Assembly: GCF_023283825.1 (NCBI RefSeq)
Contig: NZ_JAKILD010000008.1
Location: forward strand, 108,643-172,642
From: Shewanella olleyana
Lineage (GTDB): Bacteria; Pseudomonadota; Gammaproteobacteria; Enterobacterales; Shewanellaceae
Length of the DNA: 64,000 bases
Reading direction: 5' to 3'
Of this stretch, positions 27,518 through 35,194 are shown in pieces. Every line of letters starts with the position of its first letter. Positions within the stretch are counted from its first letter, which is position 1. Below the pieces are notes generated by a model that searched no databases, was not told where the DNA came from, and was given only the letters and a program-made list of their open reading frames with translations. The translations under genes and the position numbers were made by a program.

Positions 27518-28411
27518 ATGAAAAATATCGTTAAATTAATGGCTTGCACAGCAGTTATCTCAACCTTGTTTCCGCAACCGGAGTTATACGCTGCACCTTA
27601 CCATTCAGCGTTAGCAAAAGATAAAGCGGTAGAGTTTGCGCCTGGTATTATTTCAACTAAAGCTCATTTTGAAATTAATACTGTGTTCAATAAGACGGGT
27701 GATGAGGTAATTTTTGCAAGATGTAAAGATGACTTTAGCCACTGCACTATGATGCAGTCATCGTTTGTATCGGGTGAATGGCAGCACCCAACTGCACTTG
27801 CAATATCAGGTGACTATTTAGATGCGGACCCTTTTTATAGTCCTGACTATACTCAGCTTTATTTTGTCTCTAAGCGTCCGATTGCAGAAGGGGAAGCTGA
27901 GTCAGCAGAGGTGAATTTATGGCGTTCAACTAAACTTAATGGTCAGTGGCAAACTCCAGAATACTTAGTTAATGTGAACTCAGATGCGGCAGATTTATAC
28001 CCATCGATAACCGACAAAGGCGAGCTCTACTTCCCTTCCTTTAGAGATAATGGCCGCCATATGTATGTTGCTCAGCCAAAAGGAAACAGTTTTAGTAAGC
28101 CCAAACCCTTGCCAAGTCATATCTATGGCTTCAATGGTAATATTGGTGACTCAGCCGTATCTCGAGACGGGAACACGATTGTATTTAGTATTAAAGATCG
28201 TGATGACAGCAAAGGTAAAGGCGATTTATACATATCAAATCGTGTTAACGGTAAATGGACTGTAGCCAAAAGCTTAGGGGATAAAGTGAATACGGCCGAT
28301 CATGAATTCACTCCCATTATCTCCCCTAACGGCGAGTATTTATTCTTTACTCGAATTGAAAATGGCAGAGGTAATTTATATCAAATAAAACTAAGTGCAT
28401 TGATAGACTAA
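27518..28411 (+). CDS. Exported PD40 (TolB-like beta-propeller) protein
   Basis: A 297-residue protein with a signal peptide (MKNIVKLMACTAVISTLFPQ, cleavage near YAA). It has at least four PD40 blades: NTVFNKTGDEVIFARC, DADPFYSPDYTQLYFVSKR, DLYPSITDKGELYFPSFRD and FTPIISPNGEYLFFTR. PD40 propellers bind partners or ligands; no catalytic residues are evident. It is probably periplasmic. It stands alone with a terminator directly after it. Confidence 0.82.
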   Translation: MKNIVKLMACTAVISTLFPQPELYAAPYHSALAKDKAVEFAPGIISTKAHFEINTVFNKTGDEVIFARCKDDFSHCTMMQSSFVSGEWQHPTALAISGDYLDADPFYSPDYTQLYFVSKRPIAEGEAESAEVNLWRSTKLNGQWQTPEYLVNVNSDAADLYPSITDKGELYFPSFRDNGRHMYVAQPKGNSFSKPKPLPSHIYGFNGNIGDSAVSRDGNTIVFSIKDRDDSKGKGDLYISNRVNGKWTVAKSLGDKVNTADHEFTPIISPNGEYLFFTRIENGRGNLYQIKLSALID

Positions 28412-28417
28412 GTCGAT

Positions 28418-28447
28418 AAAAAGAGGGCAAATCCTCCCTCTTTATAA
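28418..28447 (+). terminator. Terminator after the PD40 gene
   Basis: AAAGAGGG / CCCTCTTT stem with an 8-nt loop, starting 8 bp after the stop. Confidence 0.75.
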
Positions 28448-28451
28448 AATA

Positions 28452-28535
28452 GCGCCTGGTTATAAAGGGCCTAGTTATAAAGCGCTTAGTTTTAAAGCCC
28501 TGGTAACTAAAACCTAGTAACTAAACCCTAGTAAC
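28452..28535. repeat. Minisatellite, about 15 bp x 5-6
   Basis: Degenerate 14-15-bp units such as GCGCCTGGTTATAAA, GGGCCTAGTTATAAA, GCGCTTAGTTTTAAA and ACCTAGTAACTAAA, between the PD40 terminator and the hopJ stop. Confidence 0.75.
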
Positions 28536-28549
28536 AAGTCTTTTACTCT

Positions 28550-28954
28550 TTATGCTTTTAACGCTAATGGTTCTTGAGAAAAGCTAATCCCCTCCCAACC
28601 ATTTTGCATAAATTGACGGATATTTTGGTGGTCATTGCCTTCAGGGGTGGCCACTACATCTCGATAATGCTGACCAAATAAACTCAAGGTTTGTTGCTCA
28701 TTTAGCTGATGTAAAGTGCCAAAAGCAAACACCTTACAAGAACCCGCATTTTCACCCTCTGCATTGTTTTGCGCGCCATTAGTAAATGCACTGGGGGTAT
28801 AACTATAATTTGCTTCAATAACTGCCATGGTTTGTTCAAACTGTATTTGTTCTGGATCTGCTAATGCGGCAATAAACTGTGTCAGTGTTGGTGTTGATGT
28901 TGATGTTGATGTTGGTGTTGATGTTGATGTTGATGTTGATGTTGATGGTGTCAT
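28550..28954 (-). CDS. HopJ family protein with repeat-encoded N-terminus
   Basis: A 134-residue protein. Residues about 26-134 (QFIAALADPEQIQFEQTMAV, YTPSAFTNG, AGSCKVFAFGTLHQL, LFGQHYRDVVATPEG and HQNIRQFMQNGW) match the HopJ family, named after a type III effector but widespread in free-living bacteria with unknown role. The first 25 residues are a Thr/Ser/Pro run coded by the hexanucleotide array at 28886-28950, which is not part of the family domain. The start could lie elsewhere, but no ATG is found at the domain edge. Confidence 0.72.
   Translation of the reverse strand: MTPSTSTSTSTSTPTSTSTSTPTLTQFIAALADPEQIQFEQTMAVIEANYSYTPSAFTNGAQNNAEGENAGSCKVFAFGTLHQLNEQQTLSLFGQHYRDVVATPEGNDHQNIRQFMQNGWEGISFSQEPLALKA
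28886..28950. repeat. Hexanucleotide microsatellite (GTTGAT)n in the hopJ start region
   Basis: About ten copies of GTTGAT/GTTGGT lie just inside the hopJ start. Because the unit is 6 bp, copy-number change would alter the length of the Ser/Thr run without shifting the frame. Confidence 0.85.
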
Positions 28955-29146
28955 AACCTGTTTTTAATCCTCTTTACCAATATAAAATGACAATACAATA
29001 AATAAACTGCTGAAAAATAAATTTAAATTACCCTAAAGGCATGAACAACTTAGGTCAATTGAAACAAACTCTTATTTCCAAACTATTTCTTATTGCCACT
29101 GCAGTGATCAAAATAGCGACTAAAATCGCCGCTATGTTAACCTACG

Positions 29147-29815
29147 CTAATTGTTATCATCCACCATCAAGTGACCAACCTTTACCAGTATCACAGTGTC
29201 TTGTTCAACGTACGGATTATGTTGGCTTAAGTGTGGACTGCGGATCCAATTGCCAGCAGGATAGCGACCTAACTCATCGATAAACTCACCGCTTATCACG
29301 TAAATCTCTTCCCCGCCAAAATGACGATGTGGCTGAAATTGGCAACCTGCTGGCCAAAACACTAAAGCGGTAGATTCAGTTAAGTGCTGATGCAAAGGCA
29401 TCACTTGTAAATCACCTTGGCCAGGTAACCAATCAGTATTTCGAGTATCGACTCTGACTTGCTCTGTATCGCTAGGTAAAAATTGATGCAACTTAACTAA
29501 TAACTCACAGCCCTTTTCACTAAAGGGCGCATGACTGAATCCCTCAGGATTGCGGATATAAGTGCCAGCAGGATAATCACCCGTTTCATCTGAGAAGATC
29601 CCAGATAACACTAAAATCTCTTCGCCTAATGGATGAGGGTGTGATGAGAAGCTCGCGCCAGCATCGTACTTAACAATGCTTGTTGCATGACCACGCTCCG
29701 CTTCCTCACGTGCTAGTCGTTTGCGCCAAACTCCTTTGGCAGGGCTTTTATCCCACTTCAGCTGCTGAGTGTTTATCACCACACGCTGAGTGAAATCCAT
29801 ATTGATAGTATCCAT
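29147..29815 (-). CDS. Tandem cupin (ChrR-like) protein
   Basis: A 222-residue protein with two cupin domains. The first has SSHPHPLGEEILVLSGIF (metal ligands His-His-Glu) with DYPAGTYIRNP; the second has FQPHRHFGGEEIYVISGEF with RYPAGNWIRSP. ChrR anti-sigma proteins carry one such domain plus a zinc-binding N-terminus, which is absent here, so this is a stand-alone double cupin and not an evident anti-sigma factor. Probably a cytoplasmic metal-dependent enzyme or sensor. Confidence 0.8.
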   Translation of the reverse strand: MDTINMDFTQRVVINTQQLKWDKSPAKGVWRKRLAREEAERGHATSIVKYDAGASFSSHPHPLGEEILVLSGIFSDETGDYPAGTYIRNPEGFSHAPFSEKGCELLVKLHQFLPSDTEQVRVDTRNTDWLPGQGDLQVMPLHQHLTESTALVFWPAGCQFQPHRHFGGEEIYVISGEFIDELGRYPAGNWIRSPHLSQHNPYVEQDTVILVKVGHLMVDDNN

Positions 29816-29917
29816 TGCACCACGACTCTTCGTTATTGCTTAATGGCAACATCATAGGCTGAAACACCATTAAAGCCTAGTCAGCACCTAAAGTGTGATA
29901 GGTTTAATAAGCAGAAA

Positions 29918-29951
29918 ATAAAAAGCCTGCTCAATAAATTGAACAGGCTTT
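29918..29951 (-). terminator. Terminator of the cytochrome c peroxidase gene
   Basis: On the minus strand AAAGCCTGTTCAA / TTGAGCAGGCTTT followed by TTATTTT, about 90 bp after the ccpA stop. Confidence 0.8.
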
Positions 29952-30042
29952 GGAAGGGAGATTGCAATGAGTAGTCATCAGGAGATGAAGCTAATTACTG
30001 CTTTCACTGTTCATCATTCAATAAAACAGCGAGCCAAACGTC

Positions 30043-31032
30043 TTATTTAAATGGAACTGGACGCGGCGTGTTCTCATTTGATGGTGGTAAAATTGGTAAC
30101 ATAATTTGTGGCTGGTCACCGGTTAAGCTTTTCAAGAAATCAACCATTTGCTTAGTTTCAGTTTCAGTCATTTTCTGACCTAATTGAATATCAGCCATAG
30201 TGTTAACTGCTTCTTCAAGCGTCCATACACTGCCATCGTGGAAGTACGGGTAGGTAAGTTCGATATTACGCAGCGTTGGTACTTTAAACACGTACTTATC
30301 AGCTTCTTTACCTGTAACGCCTTTACGACCTTCTGCAGGGTTTTCAGTATGGAATGGTTTTAATAAGCCCATTTTCATGTACATGGTGCCACCAACAGCA
30401 GGACCGTTATGACAAGCTACACAGCCTTTATCTTTAAATAACTGGTAACCGGCTTCAGCATCCGCTGTAATGGCTTTTTTGTCGCCTTCTAAATACTTAT
30501 CGAATGGGCTGTTAGGCGTGACTAGCGTCTTTTCAAATACTGCAATTGCGTCGGTAATTCTGTCGATATTCACTTCATCAGAACCGTAGATCGCTTTAAA
30601 ACGTTCTACATATCCAGGCATTGACGCAATAGTGCCTACAGCCAATTCATGGGTGTAGCCCATTTCTTTAGGGTTATCGATTGGACCCGCAGCTTGCTCT
30701 TTTAAGTCAGCTGCTCTGCCATCCCAAAACTGGGCAAGCATGTATTCGGCATTTAATACAGTAGGAGAGTTAATTGGCCCTTCTTGCCACTCATGACCAA
30801 TAGAAGTTGGCAGAGCATCAACACCACCTAGAGAGAGGTTATGACAAGAGTTACATGAAATGAAACCAGACATAGAAAGACGTGGTTCAAAAAATAACAT
30901 TTTGCCTAGTTCAACTTTTTCAGGCTCAGTGATAACAGCTGGCTTGATCACTTCGATTGGCTCACTAGCTTGTGAGGTAGAGATTGAAAAAATTGATGCA
31001 ATTAAAATTGCAACTGAGGTTAGCTTTGTCAT
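30043..31032 (-). CDS. ccpA: Diheme cytochrome c peroxidase
   Basis: A 329-residue periplasmic enzyme that reduces hydrogen peroxide using electrons from small c-type cytochromes. It has a signal peptide (MTKLTSVAILIASIFSISTS) and two haem c motifs: CNSCH (60-64, peroxidatic haem) and CVACH (204-208, electron-transfer haem). SMSGFISC, QFWDGRAADL and FKVPTLRNIELTYPYFHDG are typical of the bacterial CCP/MauG family. It is monocistronic with its own terminator. The 355-bp upstream gap to the second MITE holds no other gene. Confidence 0.92.
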   Translation of the reverse strand: MTKLTSVAILIASIFSISTSQASEPIEVIKPAVITEPEKVELGKMLFFEPRLSMSGFISCNSCHNLSLGGVDALPTSIGHEWQEGPINSPTVLNAEYMLAQFWDGRAADLKEQAAGPIDNPKEMGYTHELAVGTIASMPGYVERFKAIYGSDEVNIDRITDAIAVFEKTLVTPNSPFDKYLEGDKKAITADAEAGYQLFKDKGCVACHNGPAVGGTMYMKMGLLKPFHTENPAEGRKGVTGKEADKYVFKVPTLRNIELTYPYFHDGSVWTLEEAVNTMADIQLGQKMTETETKQMVDFLKSLTGDQPQIMLPILPPSNENTPRPVPFK

Positions 31033-31387
31033 AACTAATAACCTTATAGAGTGTATGGTTTAATTAACGCCATCATATCCTCCACTTTTTATTAGTTACA
31101 GCGACTAAATTCGATTGGGTCTATCGCGTATTTGGATGATAAAAACGAGACTTAAATCACTGTAAATAATAACTAATAAGGTAGGTTAACCCCATAACAG
31201 ATTAGCAAGCGAAGCTGTATCAAAAATACCGATTACAACCAAGGTAGATCACACTACTTTGTATCAAAAAAGCCTCATTCACAGTTACACCTTACAAAGA
31301 TGAGCAGCGCTAGGTCGATATCAACTTGGACTTTATCGCCTTTTAGTCTTGTGAATCATCACTGTGATTAATTTAAGCTAAATTAAT

Positions 31388-31653
31388 TATACCCAAACAA
31401 CTTGAAGATACGTGTTTCAGAGCTTCGCCGTGTTTTCAATACTAGGCGCGTTAATGCGGTAATGTAGGTACCTTATAAATTAGCGCAACAACGTAGTGGG
31501 AACACGGTGAAACTCCCTGAGGGCAAGTTTTACACGCGTTTATGCTGCGTTATTGATTTTGAAAAGGGAATAACCATTACCCGCAATCAATGCCTTGCCT
31601 AAACGCGTGTAAATTCTTGCTGAAATCGAGCATCTTCAGCTTGTTTGGGTATA
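31388..31653. mobile_element. MITE-like element, copy 2 (266 bp, inverted relative to copy 1)
   Basis: It starts TATACCCAAACAACTTGAAG and ends CTTCAGCTTGTTTGGGTATA. It equals the reverse complement of 26057-26322 apart from three substitutions. The near-identity implies recent spread or gene conversion between copies. Confidence 0.88.
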
Positions 31654-31822
31654 TGCTAGAGTTAAGACTAAGTTAAGCTAGCACTATGATAGAACAATGG
31701 AATAATTATCTTTTTGATGTTGCTCATGGTTAAAAACTGAAGCAAATCTAGCTCAATGCAATCAATCTGATTAAAACCAAGCTTAGAAATAACACCGATT
31801 CGATAATGAAGGTAGCCACTAA

Positions 31823-33196
31823 ATGGATGTTCAACTCCCTCTCGTTTCAAAAGCATGGCAAGCAATTAAAAACCTCATTTCAGGGCAAACCAACGTCAGC
31901 GCCGATAGTGATAGCGTTGAAGGCAAGTTATCACTCAAAGAAATCACCCAACTGTATCCTCGTAATACCCCTATACAGTCAGAAATAGAAAAATGCCTGT
32001 TATACAATCCAATAAAACCTGGTAATCAACCCATTAACTCGTCTCTAGATGAATCAGAAGCTAAAGTTAATCAAGCAAGTACATCTGTTATAGACGGTAA
32101 ATTAACAAATAATCTATCGACTCCCTCCCAGCCTTTCAGCAAACAAAACCAAGAACCACGCTCACAGGTTGAAAATACAAGCTCAGCAAGCAAAAGCCTT
32201 TTTATTGGCCGTGACACTCAGCAACAAAAAGTCGTTGATGCTATCAATCGTTGGAAAAATAATAAGGGAGAATTGACCGCGATAATTGGCCCGTTTGGTT
32301 CTGGAGTCAGCTCTTTTTTGAATCAGTTTCATAATCAATATCACCAAACAGAACCTGTGACTTATTTAAGTTTTTACCATGCAGCGCTCTCAGCTAAAGA
32401 AGCTATCGCAAACCTCTGCTATTGCTTCAATATAACTGACGAACCCAAATCAATTACCGCGGCTATTTCACTGATCAATCAGCAAGAGTCACACATCATT
32501 ATCATTGATGATCTTCACAAGTTGATGCTGAGAATGATGGGCAATTATCAAGCCTTAGTGACCTTTGCCACTATCATTATGGAAACCAGGCAACAACACT
32601 GCTGGATATTAGGCTGTGAGACTTATGTATGGCATCGTTTGTCATCGCAATATTCCATCACTAACTTCGTTAAAATCATCGTTAGATTAGACTACTTTTC
32701 TGCACTAGAATTTAGAGATATTGTTGAAAGTAAAACAGCACAAATTGGCTTAAAGCTGACACTCGATAGTGATGATGAAAATGAAAAGAGCGCAGTAGAG
32801 CAACTGAGCAAACAATTACATCAAGTGAGTGGTGGCCATAGTAAGCTTGCCTGTATATTGTTATTTAATGCATTAGCAGAAGATGGAAACCACCCATTAA
32901 GTTTGCAGCCTATTTGCACACCCGATACCACTACACTCAAACAATGCTCAGATGAAGACTTATTCAGTCTTGCGGAGTTATACGTCCATGGCGGCCTGCG
33001 AATATTTCAACATGCTGAAATCTTTGCTTGCAGCGTTGAACAAAGCTCATTAAAACTTGAGTATTTATCACGGCAGGGGCTGCTGAAGGCACATTACTCT
33101 AAACAAGATTTTGCCCAGCATTATTATGCGATTGCCCCCTCGTTAACCCGCATCATTGCCAATCACTTGCTAAATCATAATAAATTGTACTTGTAG
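31823..33196 (+). CDS. AAA/STAND-like ATPase-fold protein with degenerate Walker A
   Basis: A 457-residue protein. Residues 1-125 are polar and probably disordered. Residues 125-350 look like an ExeA/AAA_22-type NTPase: FIGRDTQQQKVVDAI, a P-loop position GPFGSGVSS (156-164) with Val162 where the catalytic Lys should be, and Walker B HIIIIDDLHKL (224-234). The C-terminal 100 residues are helical. The missing Lys suggests weak or no ATP hydrolysis, perhaps nucleotide sensing only. There is no signal peptide or clear membrane helix. Its TAG stop overlaps the AGGA of the first downstream micro-ORF. Function unknown; coupling to the MscS gene downstream suggests a shared process. Confidence 0.7.
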   Translation: MDVQLPLVSKAWQAIKNLISGQTNVSADSDSVEGKLSLKEITQLYPRNTPIQSEIEKCLLYNPIKPGNQPINSSLDESEAKVNQASTSVIDGKLTNNLSTPSQPFSKQNQEPRSQVENTSSASKSLFIGRDTQQQKVVDAINRWKNNKGELTAIIGPFGSGVSSFLNQFHNQYHQTEPVTYLSFYHAALSAKEAIANLCYCFNITDEPKSITAAISLINQQESHIIIIDDLHKLMLRMMGNYQALVTFATIIMETRQQHCWILGCETYVWHRLSSQYSITNFVKIIVRLDYFSALEFRDIVESKTAQIGLKLTLDSDDENEKSAVEQLSKQLHQVSGGHSKLACILLFNALAEDGNHPLSLQPICTPDTTTLKQCSDEDLFSLAELYVHGGLRIFQHAEIFACSVEQSSLKLEYLSRQGLLKAHYSKQDFAQHYYAIAPSLTRIIANHLLNHNKLYL

Positions 33197-33208
33197 GAAA
33201 TAATTGAA

Positions 33209-33280
33209 ATGGAAAATTCTCGTAAAATTCTACAAACCATATTAAATATTATCTCTGTTAATCAGCTCAGTTTGCAGTAG
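33209..33280 (+). CDS. Micro-ORF 1 (23 residues), copy of the MscS N-terminus
   Basis: ATG to TAG, 23 codons, starting MENSRKILQTILNIIS and ending VNQLSLQ. AGGAA overlaps the ATPase TAG and is 9 nt from the ATG. The first 16 codons resemble codons 1-16 of the MscS gene at 33463; the last seven do not. The peptide would be an amphipathic helix. Whether it is made is unknown. Confidence 0.55.
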   Translation: MENSRKILQTILNIISVNQLSLQ

Positions 33281-33293
33281 GGAGTACTAGTAA

Positions 33294-33365
33294 ATGGAAG
33301 ATTCTCGTAAAATTCTACAAACCATATTAAATATTATCTCTGTTAATCAGCTCGGTTTGCAGTAG
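33294..33365 (+). CDS. Micro-ORF 2 (23 residues)
   Basis: Starts MEDSRKILQTILNIIS and ends VNQLGLQ. GGAG follows directly on the micro-ORF 1 stop (TAGGGAG), with 9 nt to the ATG. It differs from micro-ORF 1 by two amino-acid changes (Asn3 to Asp, Ser21 to Gly). Confidence 0.55.
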   Translation: MEDSRKILQTILNIISVNQLGLQ

Positions 33366-33377
33366 GAGCAATAGGAA

Positions 33378-33449
33378 ATGGAAGATTCTCGTAAAGCACT
33401 ACAAGCCATATTAAATATTATCTCTTTTAATCAGCTCGGTTTGCAGTAG
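33378..33449 (+). CDS. Micro-ORF 3 (23 residues)
   Basis: Starts MEDSRKALQAILNIIS and ends FNQLGLQ. AGGAG overlaps the previous TAG, with 9 nt to the ATG. Of the three it is closest to the MscS gene start (MEDSRKALQAILDIISF). Confidence 0.55.
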   Translation: MEDSRKALQAILNIISFNQLGLQ

Positions 33450-33462
33450 GGAGTAGTAGTAA

Positions 33463-34287
33463 ATGGAAGATTCTCGTAAAGCTCTACAGGCCATTTTAGA
33501 TATCATCTCTTTCGATAAATTGTTGGCGTTCGCTACGGTTTGCATATTTGCTTGGGTTATCATGATCATTGTGCAGTTTGTGCTAAAACAACTGACCATA
33601 AAACTACCCAAATATCGATTACTCTGGAGTCGTTTATATCCTTTTGCACGCCTGTTTGTATGGGCAACAGTTATCATTTACACCATTACTGAAATTATTG
33701 ATCCCCACGAAAATCTGATTTTAGCTGTTATTGGTTCAATCGGAATTGTATTGGGTTTAGCGACCCAAGAGCCTGCTAAAAACATGATTGCAGGCCTTAT
33801 CATTATGATTACCCCGCCTTATCGCGTTGGCGACATGGTGACGCTTTCAGGCCATTACGGTGAAGTGATTCAGCTTGATTGGAGTGTCACATGGCTTAGA
33901 ACATTTGATGATAATACTGTGATGGTGCCTAATGCTGAGGCGCTTAAAACTGCGGTGTCGAATGCTAATAGCGGTGCATTAGATGAAATGGTCGTAGTCA
34001 CGTTTAACCTCCCTATTGAAGCTGATCACTTAAAAGCAATACAACTCGCAAAAGAAGCGACTCAATGCTCACCTTATACTTTTTTAGATAAACCCATTAC
34101 CGTCAATATTGCTACTGATTATCAGTATGGCGAGCACCTTATTCAGTTAACGATAAAAGCCTATGTGATGGATATCAGGCTAGAGCGAAAGTTTGCCAGT
34201 GACATTAATTTTCGGGTTTTAAATGCCTTTAAACAGGCAGGATTTTATTCTATGTCAACTTCTGAGACCGCTGAGGCAATTAATTAA
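33463..34287 (+). CDS. MscS-family small-conductance mechanosensitive channel
   Basis: A 274-residue inner-membrane protein. Hydrophobic helices lie at about 22-43, 65-85 and 90-110; the pore-proximal and beta-domain signatures are GLATQEPAKNMIAGLIIMI, PPYRVGDMVTLSGHYGEV and NTVMVPNAEALKT. The family releases solutes on membrane stretch. At 274 residues it is close to E. coli MscS (286). The start has AGGGAG overlapping the stop of micro-ORF 3, 9 nt upstream. It is the last member of the ATPase / micro-ORF / channel chain. Confidence 0.9.
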   Translation: MEDSRKALQAILDIISFDKLLAFATVCIFAWVIMIIVQFVLKQLTIKLPKYRLLWSRLYPFARLFVWATVIIYTITEIIDPHENLILAVIGSIGIVLGLATQEPAKNMIAGLIIMITPPYRVGDMVTLSGHYGEVIQLDWSVTWLRTFDDNTVMVPNAEALKTAVSNANSGALDEMVVVTFNLPIEADHLKAIQLAKEATQCSPYTFLDKPITVNIATDYQYGEHLIQLTIKAYVMDIRLERKFASDINFRVLNAFKQAGFYSMSTSETAEAIN

Positions 34288-34379
34288 ATTACTGCCATAT
34301 CTTGAACAGCACAGCATTTGCTATACTCTTGCCAAATTTAATACATACCATTGCAAACTTGCCACTTTAGGATGTTGAT

Positions 34380-35042
34380 ATGACCCAAGATGAAATGAAA
34401 AAAGCTGCCGGCTGGGCTGCGCTTAAATACGTTGAAGAAAACAGTATTGTTGGCGTTGGCACGGGTTCAACGGTAAATCACTTTATTGATGCATTAGCAA
34501 CCATGAAGCATGACATTCAAGGGGCAGTTTCAAGCTCTGAAGCGTCAACAGAAAAACTGAAGCAGTTAGGCATTGAAGTGTTTGATATGAACAGTGTTGC
34601 AGATTTATCTGTATACGTTGATGGCGCTGATGAAATCAACGCTCATATGGACATGATTAAAGGCGGTGGCGCTGCGTTAACACGTGAGAAGATCGTTGCT
34701 GCAGTGGCTAAAAAGTTTGTTTGTATTGTTGATAATACTAAACAGGTAGACGTATTAGGCGAGTTCCCTTTGCCAATCGAAGTTATCCCAATGGCACGTT
34801 CTTATGTTGCTCGTGAATTGGTAAAACTCGGTGGCGATCCTGTTTATCGTGAAGGCGTAGTGACTGATAACGGTAACGTTATTCTTGATATGTACAACTA
34901 CAAAATAATGGACCCTAAAGCCCTCGAAACTCAGCTGAATGCCATTGTGGGTGTCGTGACTAACGGTTTATTCGCAAACCGTGGCGCAGACGTATTACTT
35001 GTTGGCTCACCAGACGGTGTTAAAACTATTTTACCTGAGTAA
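34380..35042 (+). CDS. rpiA: Ribose-5-phosphate isomerase A
   Basis: A 220-residue cytoplasmic pentose-phosphate enzyme interconverting ribose-5-phosphate and ribulose-5-phosphate. Motifs: [15 protein letters not shown] (about 21-35), [19 protein letters not shown] and [15 protein letters not shown], all conserved, with the catalytic Glu/Asp and Lys in the last two. The length equals E. coli RpiA (219). Monocistronic, with a terminator 54 bp downstream. Confidence 0.96.
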   Translation: MTQDEMKKAAGWAALKYVEENSIVGVGTGSTVNHFIDALATMKHDIQGAVSSSEASTEKLKQLGIEVFDMNSVADLSVYVDGADEINAHMDMIKGGGAALTREKIVAAVAKKFVCIVDNTKQVDVLGEFPLPIEVIPMARSYVARELVKLGGDPVYREGVVTDNGNVILDMYNYKIMDPKALETQLNAIVGVVTNGLFANRGADVLLVGSPDGVKTILPE

Positions 35043-35094
35043 ACCACCAGTATAGAGCGCTAACAAACTTCAGCAGTTTGGTTTATTAAAGACT

Positions 35095-35120
35095 AAAAAG
35101 CCCAATTAATTGGGCTTTTT
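35095..35120. terminator. Bidirectional terminator between rpiA and the chemoreceptor gene
   Basis: AAAAAGCCCAATTAATTGGGCTTTTT, a perfect palindrome that ends both the rightward rpiA and the leftward chemoreceptor transcripts. Confidence 0.88.
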
Positions 35121-35194
35121 CATGTCTAAATTAATGCGAAACCGACAGACACCGCTTGCAATGGATATGGGTCTAATAAGCGAGAACCAATAAG

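Larger units (their letters stand above)
33209..33510 (+). repeat. Tandem 84-85-bp repeat ending in the MscS gene start
   Basis: Three complete units start at ATGs 33209, 33294 and 33378, and a fourth, partial unit is the first 48 bp of the MscS gene (ATG 33463). Spacing is 85, 84 and 85 bp. Each unit contains an ATG, 23 codons, a TAG and a new Shine-Dalgarno. Confidence 0.92.

Noticed and set aside
29041..29283. 80-codon rightward frame before and over the cupin gene end
   Set aside because: It overlaps the conserved end of the cupin gene in antisense and has no family features.
26057..31653. Composite transposon bounded by the two MITE copies
   Set aside because: No transposase lies between the copies and the enclosed genes look like ordinary chromosomal genes. 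Independent insertions are simpler.
31668..31865. 65-codon leftward frame before the ATPase gene
   Set aside because: It overlaps the ATPase start and lies next to MITE copy 2; it has no coding features.
33209..33462. CRISPR-like array
   Set aside because: The units are contiguous 84-85-bp repeats without unique spacers and each contains an ORF; no cas genes are present.
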